Source of the DNA: Ashinkailepas kermadecensis
Lineage: Eukaryota > Arthropoda > Thecostraca > Neolepadidae
Assembly: GCA_034440615.1 (NCBI GenBank)
Contig: JAOTOM010003944.1
Coordinates: 124,001 to 188,000 of the forward strand
Direction of reading: 5' to 3'
Length of the DNA stretch: 64,000 nt
Each line of letters starts with the position of its first letter. Position 1 is the stretch's first letter. The notes under the pieces were generated by a model, which was not told the origin of the DNA, did not search any database, and saw only the letters and a program-made list of their open reading frames with translations. The translations under genes were made by a program, and so were the position numbers. Positions 11,459-23,121 of the stretch are shown here, piece after piece.

Positions 11459-12259
11459 TGCTGTTCCTTCCAGGACAATGTGGCACCGATAGCCTGCCGT
11501 GATCTCCCCCAGGGTAATGTAGTGGTGCTAACAGCCTGCCGTTTTCTCCCCAGGGAAATGTGGTGCTTCTAACAACCTGCAGTGTTCTCCTCCAGGGTCA
11601 TGTGGTTGGTGGTACCAACATCCTGCCGTGTTATCACCAGGGTAATGTGGTGGTACTATCAGCCTGCAGTGTTCTTCCCTAGGGTAATTTCGTGGCACTA
11701 ACAGCCTGCCGTTTTCTTCCCAGTGCAATATGGTGGTACTAACAGCCTGCAGTGTTCTCCCCCAGAGTAATGTGTGGTAGTACGAACAGGCTGTCTTGTT
11801 TCCCCCGGAGTAAGGTAGTGATACTAACAGCTTGCCCTGTTCTCTCCGAGGGAAAGATGATGGAATGAACAGTCCATTTTGCTCTCCGCCAGAGTGGGGG
11901 TCGGTAACTCAGTGATTATGCTGAGCGTCTGGCATGCCAGAGGTGCGGGGTTCAATTCCCCGCGATGGCCGCCTTTCCTGCTAGGCTGAGAGGCAGGCGA
12001 CGTCATATGTCCTCAGTTGCTGAGTGCGTCATAGATCCACAACCAACTAATCTCTCCCATGATAATGTGGTAGTAATAATAGCCTGTTCTCTACCAGGGT
12101 AATGTGGTGTTACCAACAGCCTGCCCTGTTCTCCCTCAGGGTAATGTGGTGCTAGCAGTCCGCTCTGTTCTTCACCAGGGTATTATGGATGTCACCGAGC
12201 CTCTCGTGTCCTTCCCGGGACAATGCTGCTGTACTAACACCCAGTGGTGTCCCTTCCAG
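11459..12259 (+). repeat. Minisatellite of 3' splice-site-like modules
   Basis: About 14 degenerate units of 40-44 bp each read roughly GGTAATGTGGTGGTACTAAC then AGCCTGCCGTGTTCTCCCCCAG. Many units therefore contain a branch-point match (TACTAAC or CTAAC), a pyrimidine-rich tract and a terminal CAG, spaced as in a real intron end. The last unit ends at the acceptor of the exon starting at 12260. A SINE interrupts the array at about 11895-12050. Confidence 0.8.
11895..12050 (+). mobile_element. tRNA-derived SINE inside the splice-module array
   Basis: The head reads GTCGGTAACTCAGTGATTAT with a B box GGGGTTCAATTCCCCGCG. The body and tail end in CCACAACCAACTAATC. The same head family occurs at 43624 and 43802. 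The array resumes immediately afterwards, so boundaries are approximate and the target-site duplication is masked by the repeat. Confidence 0.75.
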
Positions 12260-12383
12260 GGCTTTGAGGCGCTGCGAAACGGCTCCACTGCGGAGGCGAG
12301 ATGTCACAGCAGCGCGAGCGGCAGCAAGTCAGCTGTCAGCGGCCATTCCGAACCGGAGAAACAGCCACCAGCCAAGAAGAAAT
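12260..12383 (+). CDS. Candidate internal exon, low-complexity Ser/Lys protein
   Basis: The exon is bounded by CCCTTCCAG at its 5' side and GTAAGT at its 3' side. It reads GFEALRNGSTAEARCHSSAS and continues to EKQPPAKKK, ending in phase 1. The residue content (Ser, Gly, Glu, Lys) is that of a disordered nuclear-type protein; I do not recognise the family. Its phase-1 end joins in frame with the candidate exon starting at 15598, giving PPAKKK-YWLEMSF. The acceptor is the terminal member of the tandem array upstream. A lineage-specific exon or a pseudo-exon are both possible. Confidence 0.5.
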
Positions 12384-15372
12384 GTAAGTACACCCCTGTA
12401 CGTCCATTTGCCGGGATGGAAAACCTAGAACCGTTTCCTCTCAAGTCGAGGTACATTGTGGCTCCTCGTAAAAGCTGACCATATAGATATCGTAAATTCT
12501 CACGTCAGTGTTCTTCTCTAACATGATGTAGACCATTACACTTAAGGAAGAAATAAGTTGTGACGCTGATGTATTTATCAATGCCATAGGGATCATATAT
12601 TCATCTTTATCATATATTCATCATCAGCATGTCTCAATGTTTTCTGGTTTATTCATCCTTATTGCTACAGAACCGCCCACCATGCGTCCCACCAATGTCG
12701 GCTTTTTAAATTAATTATCCAATTGCTTACAATTGGAGCAATTGGAGCAATTGCTCTTTTTTGTTTACCGTCATATCTCTGGAATACTTGTCTGCCACCA
12801 CCTGAGAGGATGTTTTCGTTTTGTTCTGCGGCTCGTGGTAAATTCGGCAGGCGAAGCCCGCTTCCCTGTCCAAAAAAATCGAATGTACTCCAAACGGGAT
12901 TTCGAAGGAAATACCATTTCACCCAAAGCGTGGGAGATAGCTTGTTTCCTGAATGCAACTAAGCCTCAGAGCCTTCCATAGCTAGGTCTGCAAACAACAC
13001 AGGGTGCTGACCAGCAGCTGTGGTTCGATGGTGCATATAGGTGTCGGGTTTGCATTGTGCTTACCACTGCGCACAATGTTCGATCGGTAAGGTGCGTCCG
13101 TGGATGATGGAGCTCAGTTTGTTCTGTTCTTGTCTCAAACCGACGTTTGACGCGATAAAAATCCCAAACTTTGGAGTTGCAGCTCACAAACCCTCGTCAT
13201 ATGCAGCCAAATAACACGGTCCACAATAGACAAACAGCTGCTCACGGAGTGGCAGCTCGTGGCTTGTGGCGCATGGCACTGCCGAGAAAATCGATAAGGT
13301 CTGGACTTTGTTTGTATATGCAGTGCACTCGTCATGTTCCACCGGCGTTGGTATCGTACACGGAGGTCTGGTATATCATCTTGGAAGGTTGCACCAGAAT
13401 CTATTTATTGTTTCATACTCTGCAGAAATTTCAGACAATTAAGACAAGTTATGTGCAGGTTTGCATCGGGTGGCGTTTATTGCTTTTATCTAACGATGGC
13501 ACCAGAATGACGTGCGTTTCTTTCCACTCCAAGTACACTCTTGATGTACACAAATGGAGCGATTAGTCACATTCGATTGTGAGAACGGTTTGTTCAACCT
13601 CTGTGATGTGGATGTGACATTTTGTGTATAACATTGTGTGACATTGCGTGTGACATTGTTTATGACATTGTGTGACACTGCTTGTAACATTGTGTGCCAT
13701 TGTGTGTGACATTTTGTGGAACATTGTGTGCCACATTTGATGTGTGACATTGTGTGTGACATTGTGCGTGAATTTGTGTGTTTGACATTGTGTGCGACAT
13801 TGTGTGTGCCATTATCTGTGGTATTGTGTTTGACATTGTTTGTGACATTTTGTAACATTGTGATATGTGGACACTAAAGCGGCACGGGCTATTTTTACTT
13901 CGTAATAATCCGTATTTTAGACTCCAAACTGTCGGAATGCATCACGTTCCAGGTCGTATATCCATGATCCGATATTGACTTGAGATCCGGCACACGTTTG
14001 GAGAACCACTACATACGTTTCGGATTTTCAACAACATTGATTAGTAACACAGTGATACGCAAAGAAACATTGTCCTAATGTAATTCTTTGTTTGACCTAG
14101 AGACCTGACTTGGGTCAATTTTTCATTAATGATGTGTTTATGCGCCCATATTTTGTTTTTGGCTGTCTTGTGCGGTTTGCTCAGATTCCAGGTCAGGATC
14201 AGAACCTCATGTCAGGTTCCCATTAAGTTCAGACTGCCACGAAGCAGCCACAGCAGACAAGGCATGCTGAAATAGGTTTTGACCATGTCAATCACAGCGC
14301 TCTAAGATAATATTTGATTCGTTCCTGGAGTAACATTGCCCACGACAAGTAACGCGGAATGAAAAACATCCGATCTTTCTATCCAATATCAAAACGACCA
14401 CTCCAAATATAGATGAATTTTCGTCCCGGCTGGGTGCGTTGTACATCCTGGAATGTTCAGCGATTTGTAGATACCGGTCTCCAGGAATCAGCACGAAACT
14501 ATATTGTCTAGCTGTGAAGTACCTTCCAGAAAGTAAAACGAAACACGAAAAAGTAATCGCTGGGATGCTTTTATTACTGTAAATTTAAGAACTTAACCAG
14601 CTTTGTGGAGATTTATGACATGAAAATGAAATAATTTTCCATGCAGAAGCACCGTTCAAACGTCAACACGGCCTAGAAACCACTCCGGTGTACCTATTCA
14701 TATCGGATGCCATCAAAGGCACCTGCTTATCTAAGTAGTTCACATGGTGTCAGATACTGGACATGCTTCGGCGGCATGACCCCGGAGGACCTCATTTATT
14801 TTTGTTCTTCGTCTTTATGGCAATAGCATAATGGGAGTGTATTAAAATGTTCTTTTTAGCAACCTTTCGACCTTGTTGAAATGTTAAGGGTTATGTAAAA
14901 GGGAGCTGGTCTGCAAGTGGCACTTAAATATTCTGAGGTTGCAACGTGAGAACCTCGAGGAAACACATTACATTCCTCAACTAACCTAATGGGGTCGCCT
15001 TTGGTTCTATCATTACCAAGGCTGCAGATCTCTCACCAAATCAGGGGCTCAAGCCTTTATTTTCAGAATATATTGTCAGATTGACTTGGGGAAGTTACAA
15101 AGTAACATTAGCAAGTCAACAAATCCGAGTGGGAAGTCCTGACTCCCCGACCCAACCGTGATCTTCAGTCATGATCCTTACAGACCACTAAACCAGGGTT
15201 GTTTGTCACTGGGATTTGCAAGGTCTACCCTGCAAGCTATCACCGAGAAAGCTGATGCACGCACATCTTGGTTCAGATTAGCATCTGAAGATGATTGCAC
15301 ATTATGATAAACCGAACCCAGAAAAGATATGGTTACTGGCGTTGGTCGGGCCCTGCCCGAGTCTCGCCTCAG
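12384..15372. other. Probable intron; no gene seen apart from a short-period repeat
   Basis: No supported exon. It includes the TGTGTGACATTG-type minisatellite at about 13610-13860. The remainder looks like unique AT-rich intron. Confidence 0.4.
13610..13862. repeat. Short-period minisatellite (TGTGTGACATTG-like)
   Basis: Imperfect tandem 12-16-bp units of TGTGACATTG. The minus-strand open frames rich in HTMSHT are artefacts of this repeat. Confidence 0.85.
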
Positions 15373-15597
15373 CTGACGTTGACATCACCGTCTATGTTGT
15401 CTCACAGAGACGTCTCCTCCGCCGTTGGTCGGACCCTGAGTAAGAGTCCCGCCCCAACTGACGTTGACATCACCGTCTATGTTGTCTCACAGAGACGTCT
15501 TCTCCACCGTTGGTCGGACCCTGAGTAAGAGTCCCGCCCCAACTGACAGTGACATCACCGTCTATGTTGTCTCACATAGACGTCTCCTCCACCGCAG
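15373..15597. repeat. 85-bp tandem triplication ending at a splice acceptor
   Basis: CTGACGTTGACATCACCGTC recurs at 15373, 15458 and 15543, giving an 85-bp period. The third copy diverges exactly where CTCCACCGCAG precedes the exon at 15598, so the pyrimidine-rich segment before the acceptor is present three times. Confidence 0.85.
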
Positions 15598-15899
15598 ACT
15601 GGCTCGAGATGAGTTTCGAAGAACTGCTGGCCACCATCGACGATGAGGAAGCCCGCCGCAGCTCCGGGGCCACCTTCGAGTCGCGAGCGGTCAACACTCC
15701 TGAAGTCACCCGAAAGCGGCGCAAGAAGGCCAGCAAGTGCAGCAGGCCCTCCAAGAGGCGCCGGTTGCAGAGCCTGGATCCGGTCGTCTTCATGAAGAAG
15801 CTGAGTGCCTGGCTCGACACAGACCTTTTGCGAGGGGATGAAGAGCTTCTCCTCAAGGTCCAGCTGCAGGAGACGCTGAAACTCTTACGGAGAACCGAG
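15598..15899 (+). CDS. Coding exon of an unrecognised basic/helical protein
   Basis: Between an acceptor (CTCCACCGCAG) and a donor (GAG then GTTAGT) lies a frame reading WLEMSFEELLATIDDEEARR. A basic, NLS-like stretch with KRRKKASKCSRPSKRRR follows, and then a probable helical segment LDPVVFMKKLSAWLDTDLLR to ETLKLLRRTE. Composition, codon use and the absence of low complexity make this the most convincing exon in the left half. It can start with the ATG at 15609 or receive the 12260 exon in phase 1. It ends in phase 0 and joins the exon at 18309. I do not recognise the family; a nuclear protein is an inference from the basic cluster. Confidence 0.65.
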
Positions 15900-18019
15900 G
15901 TTAGTGTCGGGTCATGTCAGCGATACTGGGTCACAGGTCAGAACACTAGATCATGGTAGCATAACGGTATGCTGGTCAGGTGGGTCTATTGCTCAGATCG
16001 GATGCTAATGTGCAGTTGCAAGAGCGGAATGCAGACAGTTCGGGTCACGCAGGATGGAGGTTAATTCTTGGATATGAACTGCTCGGAATAACAACTGAAA
16101 TGTTTGTCAGCTTTGCGAATGGAATGGTCTTTTTATCTACACAATCCGATGTAATCGTGTGGTGGATTTCACGACTACGGAAATATCCGCTGTCATCCAC
16201 GGTTCATTCTCGAATCGTGTTTATGCCTTCATAAGATATGGGTACGAAGTGTTTTCTAGATCAATTGAAATTTACCCCGGAAAGCCATTCCGCTTTATTC
16301 AGCCTAAACTAGCTGAAACTGACTTCAATACGGCGACCAAGGGATATGATTTCCTACTGCAGTTATCATTGAAAGAGCACTGCATCTCAGGAAATTGCAT
16401 AACCGCAGTTGTTGAGGATCTTTTTCGAAGAGATAGCCACGGTAAATTTAGTTACTCACCGCAATTACAAAACAATATCCCGAAAGCATGAACGTCCATC
16501 GCGAGCCAGACTCTCCCGGCGGATGGCTATCGCTCGTGAACTGCTACCATGTTAGAGCATGCATGACATGAAGCAGGCGTCGAGTCTGAACTGATGTCCT
16601 TGTGCTGATACGTTATGCATCTAAAGCACACTAACAAACATTATTATGCATTGGTGGAAGTGCAAGAATTATTGGTATGGTCCAATGTATGGAGGAAATG
16701 AGTGCTGCGATTTTTTTTTCGTGTGGCCCATACCTTAGAGTTCCATACCAAGGAAGCAAGAAAGAAATGGGGTCAAGGCAAGGATGGTGGGGCCGAGGCC
16801 CTAGCAAAAGCATTGGGTACCACATCCATGTTAAGATGAAGGAATTGATCTCACTTCCGCTATTCCGTGATAAATCTTTGAAACACTTGATCAATAAATG
16901 CAGCGAAAAACGGATCTGCCCAAGCAGGTAAATTGCACGTTCTCCTAGTGACGTGGTTAGAGCGACCGTATCAGGATGGGCCATATTTTGTTTGTGTCGC
17001 AAATCAATTGCGAAAGCAAAACGTAAAAACGCATGATTGTTAAACTTGCGGGAAAATGGTAGTGCCCTAGCAGGTTACTTACTCATGCACACGTGGTTGG
17101 TGGGATTGCGCTAGAGTTGTTCTATCTTGTTTTGTGGCGATCATCTATCCAGGACTTTCTCGCTTAAAACCGTGATATGTTCAGATATCTCGTTCAGCAT
17201 GCTTTCGTATATATCCGCATGCAAGGTTTGATTTCACGGATCAAATCAACGGCATGCAAACTTAAGCGTATCTGAGTTGGAGAGTGACATACGTGAATAC
17301 TTGTTTTATAAAGGAAAATATTTACCTATGACGAGTGGTTTTATGTCGATTTGTTTGCTACCTGACCAATGCAGTCGATGCGCCCTAAATCCCCCAAATG
17401 TCGATTTGTTTCATTCAACGCCCATGGTAGTAGTGGGTAAAGATGGGCACTGCTCAAAGCCAGTGTCAAGGGAGAAAAATTCAGAAAAATTTCAAGGAAA
17501 TGTGTTTTCTACTCAAAGTACAAATTTGCCACACACTCGTTTGTCACGGTCTGAATATCGAAATTCACTTTTTAAACTCATTTTCCCACTTGGTGATCTC
17601 CAAAAAAGGAAGAAAGTATTGTGAAGAAAATATTCGATCCCTTGAGACTAAGTACATTCGAAGTCACTTCTTTACACTTAGCAACATGGATGTAATGTGG
17701 AATTATGGGGAAGCTTGCGCAGTGGCTCAATCCTCTGCCACAGGCATCCCCATCGACGCATATTTAAAAAAAATTCAACGATGCTACCAACAGCTTGAAT
17801 CCTCTGCTTGGGTCCTGCGTTCCATCCCTCGTTGTCGCTTCACATTGAGTACCTGTTTTTGTTCTGGTCCGGACAGTTTAATGTGCACCATTCATGCACC
17901 AAAACTTCCCGAAGGTAGCTGCAGGAATTGCTCAAAATCTCCGCAATCACTATTGCAGTCCTCCTTCGTTTCGCGTGACATTTCTCGATTGTTGCTATTG
18001 GTAGGAACTATCCTATGTC
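15900..18019. other. Probable intron; nothing else recognised
   Basis: AT-rich sequence. A short SINE-tail fragment occurs near 17360-17395 (CCAATGCAGTCGATGCGCCC). The long open frame running into the TA repeat is not credible as coding. Confidence 0.4.
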
Positions 18020-18260
<241 letters not shown>

Positions 18261-18308
18261 GTAAGCCTGTAATGGATCGAAACAATACCAGCTTCTCCGT
18301 TGTTTCAG

Positions 18309-18369
18309 ATGAGCTGGTCCAACATGCTGGAGTACGACGGCTGAAGTCTCAACAGCGATGGAACAGAAG
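18309..18369 (+). CDS. Candidate terminal coding exon
   Basis: The acceptor TTGTTTCAG at 18300-18308 and a donor (AACAGAAG then GTCAGT) bound 61 nt. Joined in phase 0 to the exon ending at 15899, it reads [11 protein letters not shown] and then a TGA stop at 18342-18344, giving [15 protein letters not shown] as the C-terminus. The stop is close to the last junction, which fits a terminal coding exon followed by a short UTR exon. In another frame the exon is fully open ([20 protein letters not shown]), so the assignment is uncertain. Confidence 0.4.
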
Positions 18370-18970
18370 GTCAGTGGTGCTCCGTGGACATTGATGTCGC
18401 GCAGTCATAGTCAGTAAAGTGTAGTGGTGCTCCGTGGACCGGTGTGTCACAGTGCGATATTCAGTACAACTCAGTGGTGCTCCGTGGACCAGTGCGTCAC
18501 GGTACGATACTCAGTACAACTCAGTGGTGCTCCGTGGACCGGTGTGTCACGGTGCGATACTCAGTACAACTAAGTGGTGCTCCTCCCTGGACTGGTATGT
18601 CATGTTGCAACACTCAGTACAACTCAGTGGTGCTCAGTGGACCGGTGTGCACGGTGCGATACTCAGTGCAACTTAATGGTACTGCGTGGACTTTGGTGTC
18701 ACGTGATCATACTCAGTATAGTGTAGTGCTGCTTCGTGGATCAGTGTGTCACGGTGCGATACTCGGTGCAACTTAATGGTACTGCGTGGACTTTGGTATC
18801 ACTTGATCATACTCAGTATAGTGTAGTGCTGCTTCGTGAATCAGTGTATCACGATGCGATACTCAGTGCAACTTAATAGTGCTCCGTGGACATTGATGTC
18901 GCGCAGACATACTTGGTAGAGTGTGGTGGTGATCCGTGGATGCTGATGTCATATGATTATGCTCAGCATA
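18370..18970. repeat. ~55-bp minisatellite starting at the candidate donor
   Basis: Degenerate units contain CAGTGGTGCTCCGTGGACC and a TCACGGTGCGATACTCAGTA segment. The first unit starts within the intron 5' end (GTCAGTGGTGCTCCGTGG) of the exon ending at 18369. Confidence 0.85.
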
Positions 18971-19129
18971 GTGATCCATACAAGTTTGTGGTATACAAAC
19001 ATACGTGGGGTATGTGTGTATACTGCGATACGTACAGCTTTAACGATGACACACTGTCGGTCTCAGGTCGAACCTGAAGGGAATACGAATGTCATGTGAA
19101 CTGAGATACCATGTACTGCCTCAACCTCT

Positions 19130-20300
19130 ATGCTCTTTTCATGCAATAAATCGAACAGGGATTATGGATCTCGATTTTGTGCCAGAATGAATGGCTCGAG
19201 GGAAAGTGAAGTCGAAACTGAGGTCAAGGTTTGGGTAGTGGTGCACCGGCGCTCGGTGCTCATCCCCGCTGTTCGTGGGCAGCCGCCTGGCAGCTTCGCA
19301 ATCTGCTGTGCAGCCGCCTGGGAGCTACAGTCTGCTGTTCAGCCGCCTGGCAGCTTCACAGTGTACCTACTGTAATGCCAGTGATCACTTAAACATGATC
19401 ACTAAGTGCTGGAAAGTTACGGTAAGCAGCATGCCACATATTTTGGTGTTGTTGTCCAAGGATGGACACGGAAACGGCATCGCGTATGCTTCTGCAAATT
19501 CCAATAGAGGCTTAGTCATATGATAATAGCTCGAATGCTAGATCTGTGCTCGTGAGTTGAAATATTTAGATAACAGGTTGATCCTTTCCACACAAGAATT
19601 AAATTCTTTCCACACAAAACACATAGGGTCAGCGTCAAATTCGTTCAAAGTTGCAAAGAGCAGTTCGTCTCTGGTCCCGGGTTCATGCACCTTTGGTCCC
19701 TCGCGCCTTGGTTCGATGGACATGTGCAGAACGAATATGTAGAGCGCGCTAATAGTTTCAAATCCTTGCTTTGCTCGCAAATTGTGTGACCAACTGGTGG
19801 ACGCGCTACCTGACCTGCCGATTGTCGTCATCCCTGGCCTGACCAACTTTACTGTGGCTCCAGATTGCATTTCATAGTTGTTGCGCGAACTTTGTCCCAA
19901 CAAGACGCACGGTCCAGATGGACTTAGCGCCAGCGTCGTAAAGGAGTGCTGGGGAGGAGCTGATAGCTTTGGAGGAACTGGAAATGCTGTGCAGGCTGTA
20001 TGTGCGATCGGAGGCCCGATTTAGCTCCGCCTGGAAACGGGCTGATGTGCTGCCGTTTTTTTTTAAAGAAATGGTAAACAAGCTTGCTGAAAATCACCAG
20101 TCTCTGTCCTTGCTGCCTATCCGCGAGAAGATTTTGGAGAATAATCGTGTGTAAGAGTCTGATTCGTGCATGTCTGCTGGCACATCTGCAGATGTGAGCC
20201 CAGTGTGAGTTGGCTGAGTGCGCCATTGCGCCCGACCCGTGACGATTGTATCGCCTGCGGCTGCGGTAGCTTGGGTCGGCTGAAAGCGGCCGGCAGAACA
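19130..20300 (+). other. Possible gag-like remnant
   Basis: Near 19355-19420 the plus strand reads CTYCNASDHLNMITKC, a C-x2-C zinc-knuckle-like motif seen in retrotransposon gag proteins. Frames around it are broken and low-complexity. It may be the gag end of the LTR element whose protease remnant lies at 22449-23121, but nothing ties the two together directly. Confidence 0.3.
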
Positions 20301-20307
20301 GCTGACA

Positions 20308-21070
20308 ACTCGTGCGTGCGGACGTGCGGATGGTGGGAGTCCAGTACGGCCGGCTACTCGTGTGTGCGGACGTGCGGATGGTGGGAGTCCGGTACGGCCA
20401 GCTACTCGTGTGTGCGGACGTGCGGATGGTGGGAGTCCAGTACGGCCAGTTACTCGTGTGTGCGGACGTGCGGATGGTGGGAGTCCAGTACAGCTGACTA
20501 CTCGTGTGTGCGGACGTGCGGATGGTGGGAGTCCAGCACAGCTGACTACTCGTGTGTGCGGACGTGCGGATGGTGGGAGTCCAGTACAGCTGACTACTCG
20601 TGTGTGCGGACGTGCGGGTGGTGGGAGTCCAGCACAGCTGACTACTCGTGTGTGCGGACGTGCGGATGGTGAGAGTCCAGCACAGCTGACTACTCGTGTG
20701 TGCGGACGTGCGGATGGTGGGAGTCCAGTACGGCTGACTACTCGTGTGTGCGGACGTGCGGGTGGTGAGAGTCCAGCACAGCTGACTACTCGTGTGTGCG
20801 GACGTGCGGATGGTGAGAGTCCAGCACAGCTGACTACTCGTGTGTGCGGACGTGCGGATGGTGGGAGTCCAGTACGGCCAGCTACTCGTGTGTGCGGACG
20901 TGCGGATGGTGGGAGTCCAGTACGGCCGGCTACTCGTGTGTGCGGACGTGCGGATGGTGGGAGTCCAGTACGGCCGGCTACTCGTGTGTGCGGACGTGCG
21001 GATGGTGGGAGTCCAGTACGGCCAGCTGCTCGTGTGTGCGGACGTGCGGATGGTGGGAGTCCAACATGGT
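20308..21070. repeat. 48-bp minisatellite, about 16 copies
   Basis: The unit contains GTGTGCGGACGTGCGGATGG then TGGGAGTCCAGTACGG. Because 48 is divisible by three, several plus-strand frames stay open and encode a 16-residue repeat (SCVRTCGWWESSTAGY). There is no start context or flanking coding signal, so I treat it as non-coding. Confidence 0.92.
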
Positions 21071-22440
21071 GACAGCGGTAGTTGAAGTTGCCTGACGTGA
21101 CGGCTCGGTGTTGTGAGCGATGACGAACGGCTCAGCTCCGCGAGTATCCGTGTGTGATTTTTCGGTACATGATAAACTATCTGGGCCGGATAGCTTCCTC
21201 AGACAGTGCCGTCGCTTGGCACAGCTGGGTGACATTGAAGATGATCAGCTGGGCAGCATCAGCAGCAGCTGAGTGTCGCGGCACCGCTCTTGATGTAATT
21301 AACGTCGCGTAATTAACGTAATTAACGTCGCAGAAGACTTGCATAGCTCCTTGACTTTCTCCATCAATAAGTCGTTAATAATGATATTAATAAGAGCTAG
21401 TTTCCTTTTTTTGTGGTGGCTCGGGAACGGCAGAGCGGGCGACGCAGGCACGGTCCTCACTCGTTAAAGGTGCCGTTACCGCTGCTCTGTATGCTCTTCA
21501 AGTGAAACAGCTCGTGCGCAGAGCTTGTCCAGAGTTCATCGCTGACGACGGGCTAGTCGAGAAAGCATACCGGCGTGCAACGCTGCTCAGTATCAACACA
21601 TCTTTGCTAGGCTCTCGCCTGAAGACGAGCTTCTCTTGTCTCTGCTAAAGGCCACGCCATTCGAGGGCTATGTGGCTGAGGTTATTTGAAAGGAGGGCAT
21701 GCAGTCGACGTGTGCGGACAATGCGGTTGTCACGCGTCGCGTCCGATGGAGCAGCCTAGAAACTCTGCCACAAGAAGGCAGTGCTATTTTATGGACATGT
21801 GTTAGACCTTCGGGTCTACCTAGTACCTCCGGCTCGTCGGGCCGCGCTGACTGCCCACATCGCTGGCGGTGGATCGCCCTCACGGATGGGCGTCGGACGG
21901 TGGCTGCCGGCGGTGGGGCGCCGCCGGCGCGGTTGTCGCGCGGCGTGGGATGTGGCTGGGTCGGCACCGCCGGCGTGGAGTGCACCAAGCGCAGCACCGC
22001 CGGCTTCAGATGCGGCCGGTGGCGCGGCCAGGCGCCGCAGCCGTTCATGGCACGCGACTGATGCTGGTTGAAGACACCGCGGCCGCTCCGCGTCGTCACT
22101 GGACCGTCGTCGCCAGGGCTCTCCTGCTGGCGGCGACAGGTGGCGCGGCTCATCTCGCCAGACTGGTCCGGCTGAGGGCGGCCGTCGCCGGCTGACACCT
22201 GGCGGCGGCCAGCGGAGTGACGCAGTTGGTGACCCGCCGCGCCGCTACAGACCGGGTGACCTGCCGATCGGACGTCCGGCGTCAGAATCGCATTTTGGTG
22301 TAGACTCGTCATCGGGACGACGACCAGGTACGTCCGATGCTGGTCTTGCTCGGGTTTGAGCCACAGTAAGCGGCAGTGCCCAAACGAGTGGGCGGGCGGG
22401 TTCACAAGGCAGGGTTGCTATCGCTAATAGTTATCAGAGC
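21071..22440. other. GC-rich stretch, probable LTR-retrotransposon interior
   Basis: A GC- and CpG-rich segment at about 21690-22350 has open frames on both strands, all Arg/Ala/Pro-rich and without recognised motifs. It lies directly upstream of the retropepsin remnant, so an old gag/spacer region is plausible. No host gene is supported. Confidence 0.3.
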
Positions 22441-22448
22441 TTCTTTAA

Positions 22449-23121
22449 ATGGGTATATGGTGGTGCGATTGTTTGCTCGATTCAGGCAGCCAGAAGACGT
22501 TAATCAACAACAAGTTGTTGCAAATAACTACCACTCGGGGAAAGTTAGGAATTTCGTGCACTTTGATATCAGCGTACCGGCACAATTTGAGAGCTATTGG
22601 CAACTGTCCACAAAAATTGTCACAGCTGAAGGGGGTAAGGAAGTGTATTTTAAGTTCACTGTGGTGGATGGTTTCACCAGTGACCATGTTTGCGGTTGGG
22701 ATTTCCTACAATATCATCGAGCAGTGCTAGATTGTTCCGATGTCACTGGGCAGGTAAATCAGAGGCTGCGAAAGCTGTGAGGATTCCGACCAGGTCGGTG
22801 TCTTACCTCTGCGTGTTCAAACTGACGCTGATGTATCCATTGGTACTACATATTAACTGGACAAACATCAGATGACATCGGATCTCTGATGCTTTGCTTC
22901 AGCCATATGTGACTCACGAAATGCCACTATGGGTGAGAAATCGTTCCGACCGCTTTGTGACGCTCCGCAGGCGGGACTTGATTGGTTACGCGCAGTTTGC
23001 CGATGGCGCCAACGTAGCACCAGCTATGACTGGGGATGACAGGCACGCCGCTGAGGCGAATGGCATCGGTGATGATGGCCAATTTTTTGTTCTGCACTCT
23101 GAGGAAATGGTCCAATTTTAA
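22449..23121 (+). pseudogene. LTR retrotransposon aspartic protease remnant
   Basis: Frame one carries CLLDSGSQKTLI, the retropepsin active-site loop (D-S-G). A different frame then carries VCGWDFLQYHRAVLDC, corresponding to the conserved C-terminal protease strand with the G-x-D-F-L-x-x-H pattern. Downstream (22894-23121), LWVRNRSDRFVTLRRRDLIG resembles the segment after protease in Ty3/gypsy-type polyproteins. The frame change between the two halves and the lack of recognisable RT or integrase afterwards show a broken copy. Confidence 0.65.

Noticed and set aside
11459..12259. CRISPR-like array
   Set aside because: Units are contiguous and degenerate without unique spacers, and the genome is eukaryotic.
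13490..13858. Minus-strand frame rich in His/Thr/Met
   Set aside because: It is generated by the TGTGACATTG short-period repeat.
20362..21072. 236-codon repeat frame and its relatives
   Set aside because: They are translation of the 48-bp minisatellite, with no start or flanking exon evidence.
21668..22405. 245-codon minus-strand open frame
   Set aside because: It is in a GC-rich, stop-poor segment with open frames on both strands. The retroelement context is on the plus strand.
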